Positions 24,401 through 33,485 of a stretch of DNA of 64,000 nt are shown here, in pieces. Under the pieces are notes generated by a model. It worked only from the letters and a program-made list of their open reading frames with translations. It was not told where the DNA came from and did not search any database. The DNA comes from Beta vulgaris subsp. vulgaris (taxonomy: Eukaryota > Streptophyta > Magnoliopsida > Caryophyllales > Amaranthaceae), in assembly GCF_026745355.1 (NCBI RefSeq), contig NC_079203.1:4459362-4523361 (forward strand), in the 5' to 3' direction. Numbering within the stretch: the stretch's first letter is position 1; the number at the start of each line of letters is the position of its first letter. The translations under genes were made by a program, and so were the position numbers.

Positions 24401-27400
24401 TGTAGCAATAAAGGATAAATTCATTGATTAATAGCCATACAACATCTAAAATACAGATTGAAATCATGTAAATACATGTCTAACATAACAACAAATCTCA
24501 TTTCCAAGAAAACTATCTACTCCCTCCGTCCCAATGTATTTCCGATTTCATTTTGGGCACAAGAATTAAGGAAACAATGATCGCGGTGTACTTGCATAGG
24601 GAGGAGTTGTTTTTTTGTTGGTATTATTGTCATTAAAAAATGAAAAAGAATGGGAACATTAAATAGGCGGGCATGTGAAAAGAGGAGAGAGAGAGTAAAA
24701 AGTGCTTTTGGTTATACTTAACCAATTAGATTGCAAGAGCATTAAAGGGGGTGTCAAATCCTATGAGAAGGAGGAGAGAGAAGGTAAAAGGTGATGTTCT
24801 AAAATGGAAATAAGGGAAATGGGAAGAACATTTTGGGACACCCAAAATGGAATACGGGACCTATATTTTGGGACGGATGGAGTATTTGAAACTACCACAT
24901 GCCCTTTCGTGTCTTGTTATCTTTTGATACAATCTTCTTCAATACCATCTTGCAAATCTTCTTGAGTCATAGACTTGTCTGATTTTTTTCATTAGTTTGC
25001 ATAGAACTTGTACATCGCAAAACCGTAAGGGAACATACAAGTATACAACAAAAGAATCTCACCAAACTAGAACAGAAATACTGAACATGTAACATAGTGA
25101 TCTACTGATCTGTAGCACATGGTAAAATAAAAGGTATGCTTTTTAGTTTTTACTGGAATACTAACAACCTCAAATGCTAGTAAGTGAACCTTTAGCTGTC
25201 TGCATGGATTTTAACAATGACTTGTTCGGATTGAACATGTTAAATTTTGATTTGGATTAGAACTTTTTAGTGTGGAGGAGAGAATACTCAACATACTTCC
25301 TCTGTTCTATAATAATTACAACATACCCCAATTACACATTTTTTAAAATTCATGTAAGGAGGGGAGGGATAGAGATAGATAAAAAGTGGCAGCCATATGA
25401 TAAGAGAGAGATAGAAAGAAGATATTAGCAAATAAGGGAACGTTGCAATTAATATGAAACTTCCAAGTAAGAGAAATGTTGCAATTAAGATGAAACTGAT
25501 AGAATATAAACTATATCCTAATACAAAATATAATCTTAGTGTATTTTATATTCTATCAGAAACTTCCAAGTAAGAGAAACGTTGCAACTAAAAAATAATG
25601 GGGGAAGTACAACTTTTTAGAACTGGTTTTGTTCTACCCCTTTCTCTCTCTCTCTCTCTCTCTCTCTATTGTTCATCAGTCATCACACTATTTGGATAGC
25701 TGATCAGCTTGGCTAGGGAGAAGGGTACAGTTCTCGACAGACAATGAGCCCTCTTCCTAACACTGAATGAACCTCCTAGATTTGGAATTATTGGACAGAA
25801 TGTTTATATCATTTCTTCGGGGTACTGATGGACTTGCACCAACAATTTCCCAGACAACCTTGTCTGCCAATTCGGCCCTGCATTTTTGTTATGGTTGTAT
25901 ATCCTTGCTTCAGTTTAGATGCCCGCAGAACGAGGTTTATTTCTAAGGAAGATGATAAAAATTGTTCATATCTGTGTTTAGAGAACTTTCAGGATGTAAA
26001 TGCTTCTTTTTACAACCTAAAAACCTGTTCAGAAAGCGAAAATGGGGGTAGGGGAGTTGATTCGGAGGAAGATCCAAGGTTGAAGTAGCATCTGCAGTTA
26101 AGACTTCCGAATTTATTGATATAACCTTCTTCTACCTTTTGAAGCTTGAGTTCTCTATTCTTTGTTAGATAAAAAAAATTACCAACTCTAGGCCTCGTGT
26201 TGCCTGCAATTGCTCTATATATCTCAACTGCTAACAGTATGCCTTCAATACCTTCAAAAAACTATATTAAATATTTGGCTCCTAAAAGATGGACTGAATC
26301 ATATCAGTACATCATTAGGAGGTCTTATAGGTCACTGGCAGTAATTAGATTTTACTTCCAATTGGAAACTGTTTTTTTTTATGTTCCAGTTGCAGTAATT
26401 AGTCACTACTACTTGCTAGCATTAGTTTTTTTAGCTGATCTCTTGGCTTTCCAAGTTCTCATTATGTTAAATCACGAAAGACAATCAAAGTGTAGGATGT
26501 AAATAGTAAACACTGTGCAATTTGTGCAGCTATTTTTAAATGGATGAAGTATTAATAACTTCGATTGAGAGGCTAATTCTTGTGGAATATGGTTTGCAAC
26601 CTACAGAGCGAACAACAGTTTGAGGTAACAAGGAACCAAATAGAGGAATACACATCCTGGTGCACAAATGAAGCTCAAAGGATTAGAGCTGAGATGGAGG
26701 AAGAAGCACATAACATTGATAATATGGAGAAAGAAGCAGCTGACACCTTGAGGGTATAAATTCTTTACAGACAATTTCAATTTTCAAGTTCTTGCTTGAT
26801 ATTTATGGTAGTGCTGCGAGAGATTTACTAATAAGAAAGTAAGAGAGCATCAGATGTTTACTGTTTATAGTTTGTAGTGGTTGTGAAAGGTCACTAGATT
26901 TACCCCTCTTGTGACCTTCGTCCCGTTTGGTAGGTGGTAAACTGGTAATAAATCATGGTAATGCTTGTTCATCTCAAAATAACTTTTATTCGTAAATTTC
27001 CTTTACCATCCATTAATTCTCGGAAATTTGTCACAACAAACCTTTTATATGTCAAGTCTTTGCGAGAAACAACCTTTTATTTTCGCAAACAATTTTTTTA
27101 AGGTCTTAAGTTGCCAAAAAATCAATTAAAGGTTGTTTTTCACAAAAAAGTGAGTTATAAAAGGTTTGTTCTAACAAAAACCGTGTATATGAGGACGAAA
27201 TTCTATTACCATAGCATTGATATGTGAAGTTTTTCGAAATTGTGTATAAATTCATTGCCTTTATTACCTTTTACTTGTGGTTATCAAATGGCTCTTAGGG
27301 GTGGGAGCCCTTACTCACACCTCTAGGCTCTAGGCTCTAGCCCCTAAAGAGTCTAGGGGTGGAGCTCTCGCAATAAGGTACCTGGCAAGGATAAACTAGG

Positions 27401-27692
27401 ATATGGAATTATGGAAGTATATCATTCATAATAGACACTTTTATTCTATCTAAGCATCTTTTTTTCCTGTATTGTTATGAAGGATGCCGAGTTGAAGCTG
27501 CAGGAAGAAATAAGGCTAAGTGAGCAAGAAACACAACTCTGTGCATATGAGCTATTTGCGATGATCGATTTGGTTTCCAGGTGCAAGGAGTATACGGAGA
27601 AGAAGATTTCAGACATGAAAAGGGATCTCCTTGAAAACGTAGAATCTATATCGAATGCCTATAAGAACACCTTGCTTCCCCGGCTTCAATGA
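21406..27692 (+). CDS. NDC80: Kinetochore protein NDC80 (HEC1)
   Basis: NDC80 is the microtubule-binding subunit of the outer-kinetochore NDC80 complex (with NUF2, SPC24 and SPC25). Five exons join in frame: 21406-21938, 22861-23463, 24106-24352, 26607-26753 and 27483-27692, giving 579 residues, close to the remembered length of the Arabidopsis protein. Residues 1-60 are a Ser/Pro/Arg-rich disordered tail. About 60-185 form the calponin-homology-type head (SINAYLSSHN, KVVTDILRFLLSRFGF, APAAPHAFPQMLAVIYWLVQL). From about 195 to the end the protein is charged heptad-like coiled coil (for example ELEKLKTKPSEREMYESR). The start is the first ATG in frame. Introns hold at least five MITEs. No broken residue or frameshift is seen, so the gene should be active in dividing cells. 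Confidence 0.95.
22155..22414. mobile_element. Stowaway-like MITE in NDC80 intron 1
   Basis: Inverted ends CTCCCTCCGTTTCATTAGAT and CTTCCTCCGTTTCATATTAG are flanked by TA. The interior shares the family phrase around AAGATTCCACATGACTAT with the copies at 31009 and 35662. Confidence 0.85.
24520..24882. mobile_element. Stowaway-like MITE in NDC80 intron 3
   Basis: Ends CTCCCTCCGTCCCAATGTAT and, inverted, CTCCATCCGTCCCAAAATAT are flanked by TA. The body is 363 bp and has no coding capacity. Confidence 0.85.
25296..25607. mobile_element. Stowaway-like MITE with a nested mini-palindrome, NDC80 intron 3
   Basis: Ends CTTCCTCTGTTCTATAATAA and, inverted, CTTCCCCCATTATTTTTTAG are flanked by TA. Inside, at about 25497-25557, a 61-62 bp unit begins TGATAGAATATAAA and ends with its exact inverse. 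GAAAC stands on both sides of it. A stretch beginning AACTTCCAAGTAAGAGAAA is also duplicated across the insertion. Confidence 0.75.
25643..25668. repeat. (CT)n microsatellite
   Basis: An uninterrupted CT dinucleotide run of about 13 units in NDC80 intron 3. Confidence 0.9.
25670..26600. other. Rest of NDC80 intron 3
   Basis: Two mid-length reading frames (25828-26088 and 26197-26502) lie here. They match no family I recognise and lack codon structure like the neighbouring exons, so they are treated as chance frames or repeat debris in the intron. Confidence 0.4.
26919..27297. mobile_element. Tourist-like MITE with nested repeat, NDC80 intron 4
   Basis: The outer ends (TCCCGTTTGGTAGGTGGTAA and, inverted, AGCCATTTGATAACC) match the MITE at 3503-3844. 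The interior (about 27010-27190) has facing copies of a phrase near AAACAACCTTTTAT and AAAGGTTGTTTTTCAC. The same phrase makes up the ends of the 51888-52999 element, so a second small foldback appears to be nested inside. Confidence 0.6.
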
Positions 27693-28196
27693 TGCTGTTT
27701 GAGTTGAACAGTTTCTTTTAATTGAAGCTGCAGGAAAAGAATAGACCAAGGAAGCAGTCATCTTCCTGAATTGATCTTCGTCTGCTGCTGCTCTTTTGGG
27801 TCCTGTAAATATAACTGTAGTTGTTGCTTGGTTTTTAATGTTTTTTGTGGATATTATGTACGTTTGTACTGTACTTTTGAAGCCTTAGGGATGTTGTAAT
27901 ATATTTAGCTTTTATGTGTTAGAAAAGAAGCTGCAGGAAGAAGATTTGTTGAACTAATATAGATCAGTAAATTAAACCAAAGTTGTGTTTATTGGATGCT
28001 AGATGTTATGCAAATCACATGATTTTACTCATTAGAAGCTTGCAATGTCAATCAGATGCTGCTTCCTGGATCATTGAACTCTTATCATGCTAATGATGCC
28101 TATAGATGGAGTGTTTAATTTGTGACTTAAAGTTAACCAAATTAGGGTAAAGACTACAAAACCAACCATTGCAATTTTAGTAAACAAAAAAATTAT

Positions 28197-28510
28197 AGTT
28201 TTTTCACCATATATTTTTGACAATTTTTTTATTCACTAGATATCCATATTTTTTTTATAATTTACCATATATTCTTGAGTTTCTTGAAAATATATTAGAT
28301 TATCCTTAATGACTAATGATGGTTAATTTCGTTAGTCATTAATCCCAAATTAACTCTAAGAAACTCCTAATCAACTCCAGTTAACCCTAATTAATTCCAA
28401 CTAATCCTAAAAAAATCCTAATTAACCCTAATTCTCTCTCCCTAACTACCAATACCCACCCGCTCGCCAGTAGCCCCCACCCCTTCGAATTCCGCAGCCC
28501 CCCACCCTTG
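28197..28510. mobile_element. Single arm of a foldback element related to 1212-2279
   Basis: From AGTTTTTTCACCATATAT onward the order of motifs copies the left arm of the element at 1212: TTTTTTCACC, a TTAATGACTAATG...GTTAGTCATTAA pair, AACCCTAATTAA-type sequence, then CCACC-rich text. No matching right arm follows, so this is a truncated or solo arm. Confidence 0.55.
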
Positions 28511-29377
28511 CCCCCTTCGATTTTCGGCAACTGAGAGAGAAAAGGGGTATTATTAACGAAAACTATAAAACTAAATGCATAAAAGTAGAAATTGGGATTT
28601 ATTACCATAGAAAAGGATGATGGTAGCTCCAAACTAGCTGAAGAAAAACTAAGGTATTCAGTGAGAAAAAGGGAGAGAAAAATAGATAGCTAGTTTTTGT
28701 TAGATTAGATATATCTAGTTAAAGTTAGTATATTTTTTTAAAAGTGAAATGATGCAATAAAAAAATGGACATAAGTTCAGATAAATTAAATATCTAGCTC
28801 CGTCCAATTCCTAAATATATTTTAGGATCCGTTTTTTTCAACTTATATTTGTTTATCTAAATCTACTTTACTTATATGAACTTATTACTCCTTATTTTAT
28901 CTTATTAAGCCTTATTCTTAGAAGTATGTCGAACTTTATTATTAATGAGCTGAACTTGCCTAAACTTACTATATCTTATTAATTATTATTAAACTTTATC
29001 TGAACTTACTGAACATAGAAAATAAGGTGGTATGAACAAACCTTTTAACAGAATTTTTGGACTTGAAATTTGGGCCAAATGAAAAGTGAGTAATTATATT
29101 GCACATTTTCTTGAAAATATTCGCAGATCCTTTCAAATCCTGCGTGGGTGAAGGTTAGACTTGTGGGTTCACCACCGCCAAGTGTTGCGGATAATTGGTT
29201 TGCTCGGCCACCTGGCCTCTTGATGGTGTTTATGAACAGCCAAGCTACGATGTGGAGGCACTTTCCAGCAAACAGCCAAGCATGATGTATGAATTTGCTC
29301 AATGTCCTGTACTCGTGTTTGTATTGATTTTCATTTCATCACATTATTGTGGATTGTAATTGGCTATTTGCTACTTA
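28511..29377. other. AT-rich intergenic DNA with an exon-like fragment
   Basis: Mostly AT-rich sequence. At about 29117-29290 (+) an open stretch follows an acceptor-like TTCGCAG and reads NPAWVKVRLVGSPPPSVADN and on to a stop. It is GC-richer than its surroundings. I do not recognise the protein; it could be a captured or leftover exon. Confidence 0.35.
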
Positions 29378-29629
29378 CTCCGTTTCTTTTTACTTGCAAC
29401 AGTTTAACTTTTACACTATTCATCAACTCTACTTAGTTTATGTTTGGTGATTTATAGTTAAGGAAAAACATATTCATGTAGGATCTCGTTAGATTCGTCT
29501 GAATGTATATTTTCCGAATATATACTTTTTATAATTTTATTTATCGGTAATTAAACTTATTGATGGTTGAAATTATGCATTGACAAGCGTGAAAGTCAAA
29601 CTGTTGCAAGTAAAAAGAAACAGATGAAG
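29378..29629. mobile_element. Stowaway-like MITE
   Basis: Ends CTCCGTTTCTTTTTACTTGC and, inverted, CTTCATCTGTTTCTTTTTAC are flanked by TA. The termini form a long inverted repeat including TTGCAACAGTTTAAC. Confidence 0.85.
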
Positions 29630-29633
29630 TATG

Positions 29634-29695
29634 TTTTAGGAGTGCCTCTCGTGAGGGGGTCTTCTAAGCTTTTAATTTTCCTTATCTTATTAAAA
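29634..29695 (+). mobile_element. 3' end of a retroposon with terminal hairpin
   Basis: TTAGGAGTGCCTCTCGTGAG followed by GGTCTTCTAAGC folds into a stem-loop. A TTTTCCTTATCTTATT tract and an A run follow. The same arrangement is at 57338-57410, so both look like 5'-truncated copies of one poly(A) retroposon. The rest of the family is not visible here. Confidence 0.45.
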
Positions 29696-29699
29696 AAAA

Positions 29700-30204
29700 T
29701 TGACTATTTGCTTACTTTCCTTTCCTTAATCTAATCTACTTCTTTCGTTGGGAAAAAAAATTTGTCTACCCACTAGAGATAGAAATTAATAATTAGTAGG
29801 GTATTAACTCAGAAGAGTTAATTATTTTTACTTGTCGATATCTGGTGGATAGATGTATCAATTTTCCGTTATTAGTTTATATTATTAAGGATTCTTTTAT
29901 ATTCACATTTTATAGTATGCATATCTTCAAGTATTATTATTTTTTACTATAAAACCAAAGTACGAATTTGATTTTCTTGTTTTAGTTAAATTTAGATTAA
30001 AAAAAAAAATTAAGTTGTAGAGAGAAAATATCGCTATAAAAGAAATGACAATTCAATGTGGTATATACAAATATTCAAGGAAAATGGTAGGAAATCGACT
30101 TTTGTTATCAAAGAAGATAGATGGGGAAGTGAATTGTTAATTGCGGTTGTGTGGGCTCCACTTCCATCCCTCTATCTTATTTAGTAACATATGGTTTGTT
30201 ATTG
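29700..30204. other. AT-rich intergenic sequence
   Basis: No gene, RNA or element was recognised. Confidence 0.5.
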
Positions 30205-30748
30205 GACATTATTTTACCTCCCGTATTTACATAAAATCGCCCGTATTTTTTTCAAAATTTTCCTAAACTACCCCTCACTCACTCTCTCTCTCTCCTCTCA
30301 CTTTCTCTCACCTCACACTAACCACCACCACTTGAACCACCATCCAAACCACCATCACACCGGAACCACCACCGAAACTACCACCCTGCGAATTTTGTTT
30401 TGAAAAAAACCACAGAGGAAACAAAGTTCTGATTCGTTTCCTCCATGGAGGAAATAAAATTATGCTTCGTTTCCTTTGTGGTTTTTTTCAAAAAAAATTC
30501 GCAGGGTGGTGGTGGTTCCAGTGTGGTGGTGGTTTCGGTGGTGGTGGTTCTGGTATGGTGGTGGTTTCGATGGTGGTGGTAGTTTCAGTGGTGGTGGTCC
30601 TGTGGTGGTGGTTGTCTGTGGTGGTTGGTATGATGTGAGAGAATGTGAGAATGAGAGTGAGAGGAGGAGAGAGTGAGTGAGGGAGGGGTAGTTTAGGAAG
30701 ATTTTGAAAAAAAATACGGATAATTTTATGTAAATACGGGTTGTAAGA
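30205..30748. mobile_element. Foldback element with CCACC/GGTGG arms
   Basis: Outer arms CCGTATTTACATAAAAT...AAACTACCCCTC face the inverted copy at about 30685-30739. Inside, a CCACCACC-rich arm (30310-30390) and a GGTGGTGG-rich arm (30500-30625) flank a smaller hairpin around 30385-30500 that includes GGAAACAAAGTTCTGATTCG. The flanks read TTGTTATTG and TTGTTATTT (8 of 9 match), which may be a 9 bp Mutator-type duplication. There is no transposase. Confidence 0.7.
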
Positions 30749-31008
30749 TTGTTATTTAGCTTTTATCTAGTAAGGTGGAAGTTCTATCTATCAAACAAAT
30801 CTATATATCTGTTCTTTAAACATAAATAATTGCTTATGTTGTAGGCATTATTTAGTATTAACTAGAAATAATAAGTGAGTGAGATACATATATCGTCTAA
30901 AATAGATGATTAGAATTCAAAATGGTTGTCTCTTGAAGAAAAACATTATGAATGAAACTATTATTTGTTTCCCTACAAATACCATGCATCATTCTACATT
31001 TCCAACTA

Positions 31009-31267
31009 CTCCCACCGTTTCATTTTAATCTACACACTTTGACATTTTACACTATTCACAAATTTCATTTTGACCATCATTTGTGATTTATACGCGGATG
31101 AAAATATAGTCATGTGGGATCTTGTTAGATTCATCATAACATGTATTTTATTAATATGTACTTTTTATAATTTTTACAAATACAAAGCTAAAGATATATG
31201 TCCTCAAAGTTTTGCGTTGGCATGCATGAAAAGTGCAAGTGTGTAGATTAAAATGAAACGGAGGGAG
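31009..31267. mobile_element. Stowaway-like MITE
   Basis: Ends CTCCCACCGTTTCATTTTAA and, inverted, CTCCCTCCGTTTCATTTTAA are nearly identical and flanked by TA. This makes it one of the youngest copies here. Confidence 0.9.
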
Positions 31268-31269
31268 TA

Positions 31270-31675
31270 TGTCTCTTTTCATTCCATACAATTCGATAGT
31301 CCGACGACTCCGACCCACTTATCTCTCTTCATTTCTTAGCTTTAACTCTCTCTTAACTCTTGATTCACTTGCCCTAGTGAGGATTGACGAGTATTATTCA
31401 CACGAAGATTGGATGCGCAACTTATGACGGATGGTACACCAAAATCGTCAGATATTTTTATCAATTATTTTGAAAATTAATCTTACGCCTATGTGCTTTT
31501 TTTCAAACTAATATTTACCATTATAACTAATTTTTCTCAGATATTCATTTTTGAAGTGAACACGACCTAACAAGACGTGAGGAAAAAAAACCGAAAATTG
31601 CATACAACATTTAACAACGTTTTGTAAAATTTTAGTTATTCACATTAGATTACCTTCGAATCGGATCAGTTTTAT
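31270..31675. other. Intergenic sequence
   Basis: No supported feature was recognised. Confidence 0.5.
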
Positions 31676-31676
31676 C

Positions 31677-32204
31677 TAGGGCTGGCAAAAGTTGACCCGA
31701 CCTGATAATCCGACTTGAAAATTTCGGGTTTGGGTTGAGATTTTCGACCTGAAATAAAAAATGAGTCGACCCAACCCGACCTGTAAATATAATGAGTTAG
31801 GTTCAGGTTGATTTTTCGAACCTGAAAATAACCCGAATGACCTGATTTAGAAGTCGGATTATTTTCAGGTCGGGTCAACCTGAAACTAACCCAGACTTTC
31901 ATAACTTATACAACCTATCTTTTGTTATTCTTATTTGTATTGGGCCAAGCCCATTTCTTGGATCACCTAAATTTCATTTTAGGTCATTAACCCATATTTT
32001 CATAACTTATCGTGTATAGTTAAATTTCATTTTAGGTCATTTTGGGTTGGTTTCGGGCCAACCCGAAATCGGTAAAATCGGGTATGGGTTATGATTTTCG
32101 ACCTGAAATTAAAATCAGGTTGGGTTTGGGTTAGGGATAAATGACCTGAAATATAGATAAGATCAACCTAAAATTGAATCAACCTGACCTGATTATCAAC
32201 CCTA
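31677..32204. mobile_element. hAT-like MITE with CGGGT/GACCCG arrays
   Basis: It starts TAGGGCTGGCAAAAGTTGAC and ends with the inverse of TAGGGTTGATAATCAGGTC. In between are many diverged phrases such as CGACCTGAAAT and GGTCGGGTCAACC. The flanks GTTTTATC and ATTATCAC agree only partly. The end sequence and internal arrays match the hAT-type elements at 58060 and 63065, which have perfect 8 bp duplications. Confidence 0.65.
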
Positions 32205-32496
32205 ATTATCACATCTACTTAGTCAACAATCAAACTCATAATTGACCTCTCCTAAAGGTGGTGGAAGAAAAGCAAACCCTTAAAGAAACGTGGAGGAAAA
32301 CACTTGCCACTTTCGTTTTTGTGAAAATAATCAAAGACACCAAAATCTCTCATCAATAATCTTATCATCTCCTCAACAAACCCTAATAACATATTCACAA
32401 AAGATTCTATATAAATTCCACCAAATTTTTAAAAATTATCCCTTTACAACAATCCCACTTCCAAAATAACAATCAATTCAACAAATCACAATCAAA

Positions 32497-32610
32497 CACG
32501 TGGGCATCTAATTCCGTTATTTCAGTTACGTGCCCTTTTTCTTAAGCGGCGTAACGCCTACGCATCCTCTCTGTTCTTCTCATCTTTCTCCCCTGCTTCC
32601 CTCAACAAAG
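32497..32610 (+). promoter_or_regulatory. G-box promoter motif and 5' leader exon of the S6 kinase-like gene
   Basis: CACGTG stands at 32497-32502 and a second ACGT core (TTACGTGCC) about 25 bases later. A pyrimidine-rich leader with CTCTCTGTTCTTCTCATC follows and ends at a good donor, AAAG before GTATGAG (32611). The matching acceptor TTGCAG lies at 33249-33254, giving a 644 bp intron in the 5' UTR. A leader intron with G-box elements suggests regulated, broadly expressed transcription; the transcription start is inferred. Confidence 0.5.
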
Positions 32611-33273
32611 GTATGAGATTCTTAATTCTATTATACAATTAAAACAAAATTTAAATTCCCTTTTTTATTATTCCCTTTTATTTTTTATTTATATTCTTTT
32701 TTTTTTCTCTTACCACATTGATCAATGGTATAGTTTTTTTTTTTTTTTTCTTGTGTGATGATTATGGAATTATTGTATGTTTGTTCTTATATGATCATCT
32801 TAAATTTATTTATTTCTTCCTTAATAAAGTTTTCATCTTTCAATAATGTATTTTGTGCTTTACTAGCTTTCAATTATCATGAAATTATTATGCAACTATT
32901 TAAAGAACTTTTGTTGGAAAAATTAAACATGCAAAAAAAATTATAACAAGAAAGGTCAAAATTTTTATTCATGATTGAAATTTTTGGAGGCTTTATTTGC
33001 ATCTTTAATCCATGATTCTTGCCAACTGCCAAGCGAAAGGCGAATCGAGTAATTTTATTATTAATAAGAGAATAATTGTTAGATGATTGTTGTTTGTTTA
33101 GGGTTGTGTTTTTTTTTTTTTTTTTTGTATCTTTTAAAGTTGTTCTTACTTATGTGAATTATTTGCTGTTATTTACTAATTATCACTTGAAAACAATAGT
33201 ATTGTAGTATTATAGTATTATGATCAATATTGATTTTTGTTCTTATGCTTGCAGTTTTGATCGAATAAAGTTG

Positions 33274-33414
33274 ATGAATTCAAGAAGTTGTTCAGGATCA
33301 ATTGTTTCCCACAAACAGGGAAACAAAAACAGTTTCTTTTTCTGGGTTTTAGTTTGCTCACTTCCAAGTTTTTTGGGCACTCTAATTCCATTCCTTAGCT
33401 TCAGTTTCGACTAA
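33274..33414 (+). other. Upstream open reading frame, 46 residues, in the kinase leader
   Basis: In the spliced leader the first ATG is at 33274, in a weak context. It opens a 46-residue frame (MNSRSCSGSIVSHKQGNKNS at its start) with a hydrophobic second half, ending at TAA 33412-33414, 71 bases before the kinase ATG. Such frames can reduce translation of the main protein. Whether the peptide is conserved in other plants is not known to me. Confidence 0.45.
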
Positions 33415-33485
33415 TTCAATCGAAAAAAAACCAAACAATCCCTTGAATAAAAGCCCTTGTATCACAATTTTAACCCAAAAAAGAG

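Noticed and set aside
30191..30676. His/Pro- and Gly/Trp-rich frames
   Set aside because: Products of the foldback arms at 30205-30748, with no protein-like composition.
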